Shown one piece after another: positions 1 through 10,115 of a DNA stretch of 44,657 nucleotides. Below the pieces are notes generated by a model. The model had not been told where the DNA came from. It did not search any database and saw only the letters and a list, made by a program, of their open reading frames with translations. Location of the stretch: positions 1-44,657 of the IMG/VR virus record IMGVR_UViG_3300047481_001561; one strand, given 5' to 3'. Made by a program: the position numbers and the translations under genes. This DNA is from a virus. Position 1 is the first letter of the stretch, and each line of letters begins with the position of its first letter.

Positions 1-2331
1 AGGTGGGGGTGGGGGTGGTGGAGCATCAACACTACCTCCGGTAGCATCTGCGGCTTTATTAAAATAAACAATCTTATAAGACTGTGAAAAAGCCGGTAGT
101 TCATTTTGACGAACATACCATCTCTCTCTTAGATACAATTTTGAGGTATCAGCCATTAGCCAAACTTGTCGCCAAGTAGTATTACCTACAGTTTGTATAA
201 AACTAGTGCCTCCTATACCTGCTCCTGTAACTGCATCACTTAATACTACAGTTGGTGTGTAACCTAAATTATGTGTATCTAATTCATGCAATACTGTGCC
301 AAATCGTAAAACATTTCCTCTACTACCTCTTTTTTTCCTGCGACGAGACGTATTGACCGCTTCAGCTGCATAATTTATTGTAACAGTACTTGTTATTTTA
401 ACTATATTTAAATAATCAAATCTACTATCAAAATAAATATGCTCAAACCAGTTCCAAGGTTTTCTAACAGGATCGTCTCCATCTGGTCCCTGTGAATTAT
501 AAATAGATATAACTTGCTCGCCGCTAGTTAATCTTACATCGTCCCACCATATATATTCACCGTTGTTTCCGTATACTCCAGTACCACTATTATCTGATCC
601 ATATAGCTTTAATTGAATATATTTTGTATTTGTATTTGTTAAAGTATATTTGAATCTAAATTTTTGCCACCAACCATTAACAGGAAAAGTGGCACTAGTT
701 GTTGTTGGAACAGTAGGCGCATCTCTAAGTTCAGTGGCCCCATAAGTAGTATAATGTAATGTTTGAAATTCTTCTGGAGTTTTTCCTTGATTATCTAATT
801 CGTAATTATAAGCAACATCTGGATACTTTCCAAAATAAGGTAAACACACAGTATTTTGTAATCTTCTAAACCAGTTAACATGTGATGAATTAATTCCACC
901 TACAGTAATTGGTGTGGCGCAAGCCATGTTTAATATATTAGAAGTTGTACCTGTAGTTTTTGGAGCCCAATTTATACCATCAATACTAATATAACATATG
1001 CCTCCGTCGCCAACAATTACGAAATTTGTACCAGTCCAAACCACAGAGTTTAAACTATTAGTTATACCATTAGATTGGTATACAAGGGGATACCAATTGT
1101 GCCCGTCTGGAGAAAATATTATCTTGCCTTGAGTGCCGCAGGCAACCCAATAAACTCCATTATAAGTAACAGAGTTCCATATAATTCCACTTAAAGAAGA
1201 ATCAAGGTTTACTGAAGTAAAATGAATGTTACTAACAGCGTTTGTAGTATCTTCTATGTTGGTTGATAGTGTAGAGACTAATATATGAGTACCTACAACA
1301 ACAACTAGGCCATTTGCAAAATAACTACCCCTAAAAGTTGCATCTTTATAACCATCTGATACTTTTTCAAAATATCCTCGTTGCGGCATTGTAGAACTAT
1401 CTAAATTACTTAATTCTGTTGCCCATATATAGCTAAATACGGGTATTTTTGCTGCCGCAGTATTTACATCTCCAGCTACTATTAAATATTTAGTACCAGC
1501 ACTATTTGTCCCTATTACTGAAGTTCGTAAATTACCGGTAAAACCTGCATAAGTTGCTACTTCGGTTGTAAGTTTTCTAAACTCAAAAGAAGTACTTGAT
1601 TGAGTATTATAATAATAAATATCTTGATCACTAGCTAAATAATATTTGCTTTGATTACTATTAAAAGTTCCATCTGCTACTATGGTGCCGGCACTATTAC
1701 ATGTATTATCTAATAGTAACAGGCTACCCCAGCTGCTTAAATCAGCAGTTAAACCTATATAACTACTTACAGAGCCACTATGTCGTATTAAACCAAAAGC
1801 TGATATTCCATTTACCCAGCAAATAGCTCTAGTAGTCCAATTACCACTACTAGGCGTATCTGGAAATGCTTTAGTTGTCCAGGTTAATCCCCCATCATTA
1901 GAAGTTAGAACATTATTACTATTTTGTAATGTTGCAACTATAATACCTGTTAATGTATGACTAGGAATATCAGTATTGGTTTCTGTGCTAATAACTGTTC
2001 CAGTGTCGTCGGCTTCAAGTATGCTTACCTTTGCTTTTGTTGGTACATTAGAACGTATCCATCCAGTTACTCGCCAAGTTTGTCCAACACGTGCTGGATA
2101 AAGATTATTAGCCAAAGTACCTATTGTATTTGTAGAAGAACCTGGTCCGGTTACATACATTTGTAAAGGATTACCTGTAGAACCGCTTACACCTACTGCA
2201 GGGCTTGGTGGAATTTGTCCAGAAGTATCCCTGGACAAACTACAGTTAGTTCCAGTAGTTGTAGTCCATTCTATTAAGTCTCTAGGATAGGGTACTACAT
2301 TTAATGTTCCGCCCCAAAATGTTTTAGCCAT
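1..2331 (-). CDS. Tail appendage or receptor-binding protein with Asp-box repeats (C-terminus outside window)
   Basis: An open frame of 777 codons starts at 2331 (MAKTFWGGTLNVV) and runs off the left edge inside a proline run, so the C-terminus is missing. Three Asp-box-like motifs of the S-x-D-G-x-x-W type are visible: SNDGGLTW near residue 150, SPDGHNW near 407 and SIDGINW near 449. In known families these lie on beta-propeller or sialidase-like folds. A beta-rich region ending in a basic SRRRKKRGSR stretch follows near residue 665. It is the last visible gene of the minus-strand tail block and overlaps the NlpC/P60 gene by 8 bases. The position downstream of the J-like tip gene fits a fibre, receptor-binding or decoration protein. 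Glycan binding is inferred from the Asp boxes only. Confidence 0.75.
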   Translation of the reverse strand, partial: MAKTFWGGTLNVVPYPRDLIEWTTTTGTNCSLSRDTSGQIPPSPAVGVSGSTGNPLQMYVTGPGSSTNTIGTLANNLYPARVGQTWRVTGWIRSNVPTKAKVSILEADDTGTVISTETNTDIPSHTLTGIIVATLQNSNNVLTSNDGGLTWTTKAFPDTPSSGNWTTRAICWVNGISAFGLIRHSGSVSSYIGLTADLSSWGSLLLLDNTCNSAGTIVADGTFNSNQSKYYLASDQDIYYYNTQSSTSFEFRKLTTEVATYAGFTGNLRTSVIGTNSAGTKYLIVAGDVNTAAAKIPVFSYIWATELSNLDSSTMPQRGYFEKVSDGYKDATFRGSYFANGLVVVVGTHILVSTLSTNIEDTTNAVSNIHFTSVNLDSSLSGIIWNSVTYNGVYWVACGTQGKIIFSPDGHNWYPLVYQSNGITNSLNSVVWTGTNFVIVGDGGICYISIDGINWAPKTTGTTSNILNMACATPITVGGINSSHVNWFRRLQNTVCLPYFGKYPDVAYNYELDNQGKTPEEFQTLHYTTYGATELRDAPTVPTTTSATFPVNGWWQKFRFKYTLTNTNTKYIQLKLYGSDNSGTGVYGNNGEYIWWDDVRLTSGEQVISIYNSQGPDGDDPVRKPWNWFEHIYFDSRFDYLNIVKITSTVTINYAAEAVNTSRRRKKRGSRGNVLRFGTVLHELDTHNLGYTPTVVLSDAVTGAGIGGTSFIQTVGNTTWRQVWLMADTSKLYLRERWYVRQNELPAFSQSYKIVYFNKAADATGGSVDAPPPPPPP

Positions 2332-3007
2332 TTTCGCCTTCTATAAACTTATCACCGTATTTAGATACTAACTCATCTATGTTTTTAATCCTATATACTG
2401 CATATATGGAATTTTTTAGTGTAGTATTTAGTATTTCAACGCAAGAAAATCTACCACCTAAGTGATGTAAAATTTTATTATTTCCCAATGCAATAGCTGC
2501 ATGATTTGCTACTGGGCCTAATTTAAATAAAACAGTATCATGTCGCTTAATGGTAGTTACTTGTTCCACATAGTCTGGTTTATGCTGAAAATATAAATCT
2601 TCTCCTTCGTCCCACCAGCCATAGGTTTTTTGCATAGAAGCCGGTATCCAAAGATCAAACTGGCGACTATAATAGTCATGCAGTAGAGTATGGCAATCAA
2701 AAATTCCATGAATAAAAATTCTATTTATAAAAGGATGATTTTCAATATACCTGTCTGGAAGAAATGTTTTATACATATCTTTGTTAGAGCCTACTAAACC
2801 AGTAGGCTTTTTCAACTTATTCATTTCTTCTCTTTCTCGTTCACTGATTGCATGTACATTATTATACTCTTTATAAAAGAGTATAGCAACAGTATTCCTT
2901 CCAGGCTCATACTCTACTACAGGTTTACCTTTATCATTAGCAATATATAATTTTCCTACTTGCTGTAATTTTTCATATATTACTGTAGGTAACTCATGAC
3001 CAAACAT
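2324..3007 (-). CDS. NlpC/P60-like tail assembly or cell-wall peptidase
   Basis: The protein has 227 residues. The C-terminal half shows an NlpC/P60 cysteine-peptidase pattern: Cys105 in FDCHTLL, His169 in ANHAAIAL and His181 in ILHHL, matching the Cys-His-His triad. Lambda tail protein K has the same domain C-terminal to a JAMM domain; the N-terminal 95 residues here sit where JAMM would be but no JAMM zinc motif is visible. It is likely a tail-tip component that cuts peptidoglycan or helps tip assembly. It is separated from the upstream tip gene by one base and overlaps the next gene by 8 bases. A second NlpC/P60 domain is fused to the adjacent tip protein, so the two may be partly redundant. 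Confidence 0.8.
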   Translation of the reverse strand: MFGHELPTVIYEKLQQVGKLYIANDKGKPVVEYEPGRNTVAILFYKEYNNVHAISEREREEMNKLKKPTGLVGSNKDMYKTFLPDRYIENHPFINRIFIHGIFDCHTLLHDYYSRQFDLWIPASMQKTYGWWDEGEDLYFQHKPDYVEQVTTIKRHDTVLFKLGPVANHAAIALGNNKILHHLGGRFSCVEILNTTLKNSIYAVYRIKNIDELVSKYGDKFIEGENG

Positions 3008-3008
3008 T

Positions 3009-6000
3009 TTAAACCTCTATTTTTATAAATTTATTTCCAAAATCAATTACAAATTTACCGTCTGTAGATTGTATTATTAAACCTACTTGTAGTTTATCTG
3101 CAGTTATTGTTCCTGCTTGAATTCTTGCTGCATCTATAAATCCCGCAGTAATTTTTGTAGCATTTAAATCACTAATTTTAGCATTACCTACAGCTAAATC
3201 TTTAATTTTTGCTGTTTCTATAGCAGCGTTAGCGATTTTGGCTGTAGTAATTGTGGCATTAGCAATATACGCTTGATCGATATAAACACCGGCCGGTACA
3301 GTAACACCATCAATAACTTCAGAAGTAGTTTTTACTATAAAAGGGTATGTTATTAAGTTCGAATTTGTTACCCAGCTACCTCCTCCTCCAGTAGTTGCTT
3401 TCCAATATTTAACAGTGGCTTTTGTATTATTTATAATAGGATTACCGCCAGCCGACTTACTTAATTGAAAAGGACTTCCTCCAGAAATTACATAATAAAA
3501 TGTACCATTAGAATTATAACTAGGACCAATACGTGGAGTACCAGTTTCTACCCCGTTTACGTATATAGTCTCATTTATAGCTGGGCTAATCCCTGTAAAA
3601 AATCCTACTTTTGTTGAATCTGTTGAAAAATCTGGGTGTAGTTTTGTGCTCAGTGTAAATGTAACTGGAGAATAGGCTATTTTACAAATGTAGTAATCTC
3701 TATGATTTTGCGAATCCTGTGTATCAAGTGTTACATAATCATTTACTGCATAAGATGCTGTAACTGACCAAATACCTCTATTTACAGGAGTAATTCCTAA
3801 GCCTAATGGAGCAGGTGCTGGCATTCTGCTTATTTCTTCATCTGTTTTCAACTCCCATACTTGTAACTGGCTAACATTCGGCCATACTTTTGCATTATGT
3901 ATATCTGGTTTATATACTTTGTGCCACGCACTTACACCACTAACAATACCTTCTATTGGAGTACTTGTATCTACCCAAATACGACCCATAAAATTATCAC
4001 CAGTTGGCGCAGTTGCGCTAACTTCGGCTGGTGGTGCTATAAAAAATGTGTCTGCTCTAATGCCAAACTCACTTTGTGGTGTGGCTCCTGGATAAGGTCT
4101 CGTACTAGATAGGCCAAAACCGCTTATGTGACCACCATTATCAATTCTTACAGACCACTGGTCTTTTAGCTGTTCAACTTCTACAGCTACTGGGGCCTCT
4201 CCGCGATCTACTTTATCTATTCGCTTGCCTAAACTTTGGTATAACTGTCCTTCAGATATTTTACCAGATAGAATATGTAATAACTTTTTAACGTCTTGCC
4301 CAGTTTCTATTACTACAGAATTACTAGGATTTATACTTAATACGTCTGCTTTTGTTTGATATTTGAACCACAGTTTATATCTAGTGCCAGGCTCTGCTGG
4401 AAATGAACCAACTAATCCTTCAAAAAAGCCTAGTGGTTTTCCGGCCACACTTGAAAATGTTACAGTAGTAGCATCTTCTGTATCTCCAAGTGCACGACCA
4501 AATATAACTGTTTGTTTATGCGTAGTACTTATTTGTGTTGTATATAGTTTACTAGTGCTTCCATCAGCATATGTTGGGTTATTATAAGTAATTTCGTTAG
4601 GATCCTCAATAGAAACTAAAACATTACTTATTACTGGGCTAACAACTATTTTTCCACTATTATCAGGAGTAACTGTAACTGTGCCAGGAGTCGGTGGGGG
4701 AGTAGTATCTACACCATCCAAACTCCACTTAGGTAAAACTGGTATTTGATTACTAAGTGTTATAGACCCGTCACTAGGATCATTAGGATCTATAGTACTA
4801 ACTATTGCGTACTTTAAATAATGTACTACTTCGACTGGCAGATCTGTTATAGTAGCCTGTAAACCTTGTGAATTTACACGAAGAGTACTAGAATTAGGTG
4901 TAAATCCGTTTGTGGTACTTAACCATAATTTTATACCTGCTACATCATCTCGTAATTGTCCATTTACTATTGGTTGATCTACGTTTATGCTAAAAGACCC
5001 TACTCCTGGTGTTAATTTATAGTTAGCTTGAGGTGGAACACCTGCTACTGGAGCATGCGGTTGTATATTCTGAATTAATATGTAACCTAGTGCACTATTA
5101 TCAGTATAGTTTCCGGCACGATCTATAGCCCTACATGCTATTCTATATTGTACACCCGCTTGGCTAATTCTAGGTCTATCAAACGTTGTAAGATCTACAG
5201 TTGTGGGTCCTGTTGTTCTTATAACTTTAACTACGCCAGACGTAAGATCTGTTCCGGTTGGAGTAGTTGCTGGAATAGTATTCCAAAAATCTCCGTATCC
5301 AGAATCTTTATAGACTCTAATTTCAAACTCTCTAAAATCATTTGGCATAGGAGTCATAACCGGTGTTAATTCCAGCAACTTGCCAACTCGTTTTACAAGT
5401 ATTGCATCAACTTCGCCGTAATTACTATCTTTACCAGTTACAGTATGATTTTGGTACGCTGTCCACGGACCTTGAGATCCATTCGAAGAAATATATCTTA
5501 ATCGTATTCTATAAGTTTTTCCAACCTCTGCATCATTTATATAAATACTATTAGCATCATATTTAACACGAATACTTTTTTCGTTGCCTGTAGGAGCACT
5601 GGCTAAATCATATTGACACTCTACTTCTGCAACATTATTAGGTAATCCTGTAATAGCTGTTTGTGCTGTATTAAAGGCTTCCCCAGTAATAGAAAAGTTA
5701 GCATAATTAACCTGTATCCGATAACTATAAATACCCTCTGATAAGAGTAAGGCTACTGTATCATCGCTTACTATACTGGTAATAACCGGTTTATCGGTTA
5801 ATTTAAACCCTGTTAGTGATCCTGGTAAAGTTATATTTGTTTCAAATGTATTTACACTAGTTAAAGTTAAATAATCTGTAAAAATATTGTAGCTATTAGT
5901 AACGCCATAATCTACTAAACTTATTCTAGCTGTTTTACTACTATTTGGCTCGATACTAATTACTACTAAATCATTAGATACTTTATTTAGCTCTCCAAAA

Positions 6001-9000
6001 AGAAATAAGTCCCCTGCATCTGCTAAATTTACACTTGTTCCTGATTTAACTCCAATTCCAGCACCAGTTAATGCAAATTTTTGGTATAGTCCGTTTGTTA
6101 AAGTTATATTTCCTGCACTACTAGTAGCATCAGCCCCTACATTTTTGTATTTAAACCAGTTACTACCAATTTCTGTAACTACAGCATTAGTAGTATTTAA
6201 ACTACTGTCGCTGACACCACTAATTACTAGTACATCATTTATACTAAAAGGATGTAAAGTATCTGTTGTCGTTATTGTTACTATGTTATTGTTTCTGCTA
6301 ATGTTAGATAGCGTAAAATTTGTTTTAATATTTGCTATAGTATTTTCTAGTGGATAACTGTTGCTTCTTACTCTTACTTGATATTGTTTTGCTGGATTAA
6401 TTAGTAATGCTTCATCTGCTACATAAGTATTTGCATCTAGTCTAGCTTTTATTCTGCCGCTGCCTGTTCCCCACATAGGTACTTCATGGGTAACTGTTAC
6501 TCTATCTCCTCTATTACATATAATGTACTCAATATCGGTATTAATAGTATAGGCTTCTCTACGTAGTATAGCTTGAGCCATATGCCATTTAGCATGGTCT
6601 ATTACCAGCGATTTTTTTGTTACTCCAGGTAATTCTATAGCTTCAAATATTTCACTATTATTTTCAGTTTTTCCTGCATTATATACAATAATTTCGGACT
6701 GCTTATAATCCTCGTCTTCATCAAAATATGTAACACGTAATCCATCAGGTAATTTTGCTAAAGCTCTGGTGCTTTCAAATCCCCAACTGTTATGTTGACT
6801 AAAATGTTGAACAATATTTGTTTTTGGTTCATCAATAACAATTGTCCATTTTCCATCCATTAACGTAGGGCTAGCTCTACCAGCAGCACATATATCTCTT
6901 AATATATCTAAAAGGCTACGCTGGCCCGCAATAACTGCGTTATAAGTAAATCCTTTGTTAGCGCAATAATAATGCCAGTACTGTAATCTTACTAAATCTA
7001 CTCTATTTTCAATCTCGGACCATAATATTCTGCGAGGATTAGCGGCACTTAATAAAACGTGTATAAATAAACTTGCAGGGTTATTTATACTTGCTAACTG
7101 CCATGCTGGTTTATTAATTGTACCCCAGGTAGCTCCTCCAGTCCAATCATATCCATATGCTTGGACTACAGCATTTATACCCTCTAATTGACCGTTTAAT
7201 TCTTGACTAGATTTTAACCTAAGTGCAGTTTTTGTTAATTGTGAATTTGCAGGATCTTTTATGGGTGCAGCAACTCGTCTTGCTGTTAAAGAAAGTAAAT
7301 TTACTTGATGAGAAAATCTCCAATCTTTTGCCCTTTTAATATTGCTAGAGTCTGATTGGATCCATTTGCCACCAAGTGTAGCTTCACATGCTGCTCTAGT
7401 AGTTTTTGACGTATCTAAAATGTCTTCATAATAAGATCCGCCGCTATATGAATCTGTTGCTAGAGTGCTTACGTAGCAAGCACCGGATCCAGCTACAAAA
7501 GAATTCCATTCAGTTGTGCCTTCTGAAGGAGCATCGCTCCAGGCACCAGTAAGTCTAGTTAGTCCAATTTGAATACTATTTCTACCTGTTCCAGCAGGAA
7601 GCTGTAATTCAAAAGTTTTAGTAAAAGCATCCTTTTTTTGTTCACTACCGAATGCTACTACACCGTTAGCGTCTGCTCCTGGAATAGTTGTAATAGGTTG
7701 CCATCCACTACCAGTATTCCATTCAAACTTAACTTGTACTGGATAACTACCGCCGTTGGTATCTGTTACAGCAAAACTTTTACCTGCATCTTTGCCACTA
7801 GCTAATATTTTTCTTAGTCCTTGTGGAAAGTGAACAGCTATTTGGATACTTGTGTATGGTTCTTGTGTGCTGCCTAAATTGGGTACACTGGCTTCAATAC
7901 GAGATGGACTAGCCACACTTCCTGCAAAAGGATGTGTGTCATTTGGTAGTTCTTGGTTTTTATATACTTGCGCTATATCCTGGCCATATATATCATTAAG
8001 GTTGGATAAATTATTAGCTATTCCATTAAAATTATGATGTTGTATTTTATCTACAACATAATTACTAATATCTATTTCGCCTATTCTAAGTGTATTAGGT
8101 ATTAATGATAACGGTCCATAGCCCCAAACTAATAATGAAGATAAATAAGTATCGCGATCATTTTGAAAAGATACAAAGTTTACAGCGCCAATAGGAGGCG
8201 TTATGCGCATTTTTCCTAAAACTATAGGTATGGCTTCATAAGGCGTGGCTCTATTTTGATTGCCTGTAGCCATTAATTGTGCTTCGGCACTTCCAGGATC
8301 AGTTTGATTAGATGTTGGCGGTCTAATAGGGGCTATTGCATTAACAAGAGCTGCACCTGCTATACTAACACCTGCAGTCATTATTGCTCCGACAACAGTT
8401 TTGGAAAAAGCTGATGCTGCAGCTACATTACCAAATGCTGCAAAAGATCCTTGAGAAATAGCATAAGCTATTTGAGGAGCGTATATACTAATTACAATTA
8501 TAGCAATAAATGCAAAAATTCTTTTTGCACTTCCACCTCTAGCAAGTGCTCTATACTCTACTTTGTCGGTATCTTGTAGAACAAAAGTTGTCCATCGATC
8601 TTGTTCTACTACTTGCCCATTAACAATAATTATAATTTTTTCTACAAGTTTTGTACTTACCTTCCATTTATCAAATAGCCAAGTAGAGACTTCTTGTAAA
8701 GTAGTTCCCGCAGGAATTGGTAAATTATAACTTTGTGTTCGTAAGGGGTGAGGAACAGCGTTAAGTATTGCATACTTTTCTGCACTATAATTATAAAAAC
8801 CTAATATTCGATCTTTCCATCTGTGGCTAGAAATACTTTCTATAGTACTTGTACTGTCTTCATTTACATGTAAGAATTGAGTAGTATTAACTAATACTCC
8901 TACATGAGTACCTCGACCCATCATTCTAAATAATACTATTGATCCTTCCTTAGGCTCCTTTGTTTCCGTCCAGCCTTCACGATATTGATTAATTAATTCT

Positions 9001-9167
9001 TCTAATCGTTCTATATCACTGGTAGTATAGTATTCGGTTGAAAAGCTTGGTAAATTTATATTAAATTCATTTTTATAAACAAGACGAACTAACCCCCAGC
9101 AATCTACGCCATTGCTATCTCTACCGCCATCTTTAAAAGGTATACCAATATATTTATTTGACCACAT
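3009..9167 (-). CDS. Giant tail tip protein: NlpC/P60 + lambda I-like + lambda J-like fusion
   Basis: The protein has 2052 residues. Residues 1-130 form an NlpC/P60 domain with Cys23 (VDCWGLV), His88 (GTHVGV) and His100 (FLHV). Residues about 130-215 resemble the ubiquitin-like N-terminus of lambda tail protein I. Hydrophobic segments (FAFIAIIVISIYAP and the AAAS/GAAL region) follow at about 220-275, as in lambda I. The remainder is a lambda J-type tip protein with beta-sandwich (fibronectin III-like) repeats and a C-terminal helical region rich in ITTAKIANAAIETAKI. Lambda makes K, I and J as separate proteins; here all three functions are in one chain. It likely forms the tail hub, receptor contact and peptidoglycan-cutting tip. 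It overlaps the upstream gene by one base. Confidence 0.85.
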   Translation of the reverse strand: MWSNKYIGIPFKDGGRDSNGVDCWGLVRLVYKNEFNINLPSFSTEYYTTSDIERLEELINQYREGWTETKEPKEGSIVLFRMMGRGTHVGVLVNTTQFLHVNEDSTSTIESISSHRWKDRILGFYNYSAEKYAILNAVPHPLRTQSYNLPIPAGTTLQEVSTWLFDKWKVSTKLVEKIIIIVNGQVVEQDRWTTFVLQDTDKVEYRALARGGSAKRIFAFIAIIVISIYAPQIAYAISQGSFAAFGNVAAASAFSKTVVGAIMTAGVSIAGAALVNAIAPIRPPTSNQTDPGSAEAQLMATGNQNRATPYEAIPIVLGKMRITPPIGAVNFVSFQNDRDTYLSSLLVWGYGPLSLIPNTLRIGEIDISNYVVDKIQHHNFNGIANNLSNLNDIYGQDIAQVYKNQELPNDTHPFAGSVASPSRIEASVPNLGSTQEPYTSIQIAVHFPQGLRKILASGKDAGKSFAVTDTNGGSYPVQVKFEWNTGSGWQPITTIPGADANGVVAFGSEQKKDAFTKTFELQLPAGTGRNSIQIGLTRLTGAWSDAPSEGTTEWNSFVAGSGACYVSTLATDSYSGGSYYEDILDTSKTTRAACEATLGGKWIQSDSSNIKRAKDWRFSHQVNLLSLTARRVAAPIKDPANSQLTKTALRLKSSQELNGQLEGINAVVQAYGYDWTGGATWGTINKPAWQLASINNPASLFIHVLLSAANPRRILWSEIENRVDLVRLQYWHYYCANKGFTYNAVIAGQRSLLDILRDICAAGRASPTLMDGKWTIVIDEPKTNIVQHFSQHNSWGFESTRALAKLPDGLRVTYFDEDEDYKQSEIIVYNAGKTENNSEIFEAIELPGVTKKSLVIDHAKWHMAQAILRREAYTINTDIEYIICNRGDRVTVTHEVPMWGTGSGRIKARLDANTYVADEALLINPAKQYQVRVRSNSYPLENTIANIKTNFTLSNISRNNNIVTITTTDTLHPFSINDVLVISGVSDSSLNTTNAVVTEIGSNWFKYKNVGADATSSAGNITLTNGLYQKFALTGAGIGVKSGTSVNLADAGDLFLFGELNKVSNDLVVISIEPNSSKTARISLVDYGVTNSYNIFTDYLTLTSVNTFETNITLPGSLTGFKLTDKPVITSIVSDDTVALLLSEGIYSYRIQVNYANFSITGEAFNTAQTAITGLPNNVAEVECQYDLASAPTGNEKSIRVKYDANSIYINDAEVGKTYRIRLRYISSNGSQGPWTAYQNHTVTGKDSNYGEVDAILVKRVGKLLELTPVMTPMPNDFREFEIRVYKDSGYGDFWNTIPATTPTGTDLTSGVVKVIRTTGPTTVDLTTFDRPRISQAGVQYRIACRAIDRAGNYTDNSALGYILIQNIQPHAPVAGVPPQANYKLTPGVGSFSINVDQPIVNGQLRDDVAGIKLWLSTTNGFTPNSSTLRVNSQGLQATITDLPVEVVHYLKYAIVSTIDPNDPSDGSITLSNQIPVLPKWSLDGVDTTPPPTPGTVTVTPDNSGKIVVSPVISNVLVSIEDPNEITYNNPTYADGSTSKLYTTQISTTHKQTVIFGRALGDTEDATTVTFSSVAGKPLGFFEGLVGSFPAEPGTRYKLWFKYQTKADVLSINPSNSVVIETGQDVKKLLHILSGKISEGQLYQSLGKRIDKVDRGEAPVAVEVEQLKDQWSVRIDNGGHISGFGLSSTRPYPGATPQSEFGIRADTFFIAPPAEVSATAPTGDNFMGRIWVDTSTPIEGIVSGVSAWHKVYKPDIHNAKVWPNVSQLQVWELKTDEEISRMPAPAPLGLGITPVNRGIWSVTASYAVNDYVTLDTQDSQNHRDYYICKIAYSPVTFTLSTKLHPDFSTDSTKVGFFTGISPAINETIYVNGVETGTPRIGPSYNSNGTFYYVISGGSPFQLSKSAGGNPIINNTKATVKYWKATTGGGGSWVTNSNLITYPFIVKTTSEVIDGVTVPAGVYIDQAYIANATITTAKIANAAIETAKIKDLAVGNAKISDLNATKITAGFIDAARIQAGTITADKLQVGLIIQSTDGKFVIDFGNKFIKIEV

Positions 9168-9748
9168 TAGAATAACCCTGGAAAATATGCTGGAGTAAAT
9201 GTATGTTGAGGAAATGGCTCTCTATCATAATTTATCATTGATAAATCAGCAGTAACCGTGTCCTTATTATACGTTATATTATAAATATAAAAATCAGTAA
9301 ATACTACCTCTGGTATGTTTGGAGTACTACTAAGAATAATTTCTAATTTTACTTTTGGTGGACCATTGATGGATCTTATAAGGGGAGTAAGATATTGTGT
9401 AACATCATATATTACAATACTGGCTCTTGAAGACCTACCATCTGTTTCATCAGGTAAAGTTATTTCTAGAGGTAAGTATAAGTAATTTTCGCCTCTACTA
9501 ACAACTCCATATATAATATCGTCATCGTCTGTACTATAAGTAGCTGCTCCTCCAGTACTAGCATCACCGATTACTACGGAAGATGAAAGTCTTTGTATAA
9601 ATCCATCAGCTAATCTAGCTACTATTTGAGTTTCATCGTCAGGATCATAAATAGTTAATAAAATAATTAAATCATCACCACTTTCAGGAGCTAATACTGC
9701 TCTAATAGCGGCTGGTGTCATAGGCGTTGCGGACTCTAACCTACTCAT
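9167..9748 (-). CDS. Minor tail protein, DUF1833-like
   Basis: The protein has 193 residues and is all-beta in appearance: LIILLTIYDPDD near the N-terminus, repeated beta strands, and a C-terminal NITYNKDTVTADLSMINYDREPFP stretch. It resembles DUF1833 phage tail proteins, which lie just before the tail tip gene in lambda-like clusters in the place of lambda L. It overlaps the upstream gene by 4 bases and the tip gene by one base, so translation is probably coupled. It is likely part of the tail hub or distal tail. The family match is from memory of its motif pattern. Confidence 0.65.
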   Translation of the reverse strand: MSRLESATPMTPAAIRAVLAPESGDDLIILLTIYDPDDETQIVARLADGFIQRLSSSVVIGDASTGGAATYSTDDDDIIYGVVSRGENYLYLPLEITLPDETDGRSSRASIVIYDVTQYLTPLIRSINGPPKVKLEIILSSTPNIPEVVFTDFYIYNITYNKDTVTADLSMINYDREPFPQHTFTPAYFPGLF

Positions 9749-10113
9749 GGTAGTACTTCCATTTGCATATCTACGTTATAGTAGCCTGGTGCTAAATAAG
9801 TTAAAGTAAATAACTGGCCTTCGCCAGTAGGAAGTATTCGAACATCTTCATTGACGCCGGTTCTAGGATGTAGAAAATTAAATCTAAATATCCCTTTAAT
9901 AGTATTATATATAAAATTTTCTAATATTTGTACTTGGTCATTTGTCATCAAGAAGGTCATATTAATAACTTTGGGAATTTGTCCAATTCTACGCATCTTT
10001 GGCAGACCTTTTTCGGTAGGAGTTCTACTAAGTAGAACTCCTCCTGTTTCTGTAAAACCTTTTAAGGGTGTCTGTGGTAGGTCTGTTGGCCAAGTATAAC
10101 TAGATGTAGCCAT
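9745..10113 (-). CDS. Minor tail protein (lambda M-like position)
   Basis: The protein has 122 residues with the pattern seen in distal-tail or M-like minor tail proteins: an N-terminal segment that matches the target of a tube (WPTDLPQ), a central MTNDQVQILENFIYNTIKGIFRF helix and a beta C-terminus (GYYNVDMQMEVLP). It lies directly between the tape measure and the L-like gene, where lambda M sits. It starts 2 bases after the tape measure stop. It likely joins the distal end of the tail tube to the tip. The role is inferred mainly from position. Confidence 0.6.
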   Translation of the reverse strand: MATSSYTWPTDLPQTPLKGFTETGGVLLSRTPTEKGLPKMRRIGQIPKVINMTFLMTNDQVQILENFIYNTIKGIFRFNFLHPRTGVNEDVRILPTGEGQLFTLTYLAPGYYNVDMQMEVLP

Positions 10114-10115
10114 TA

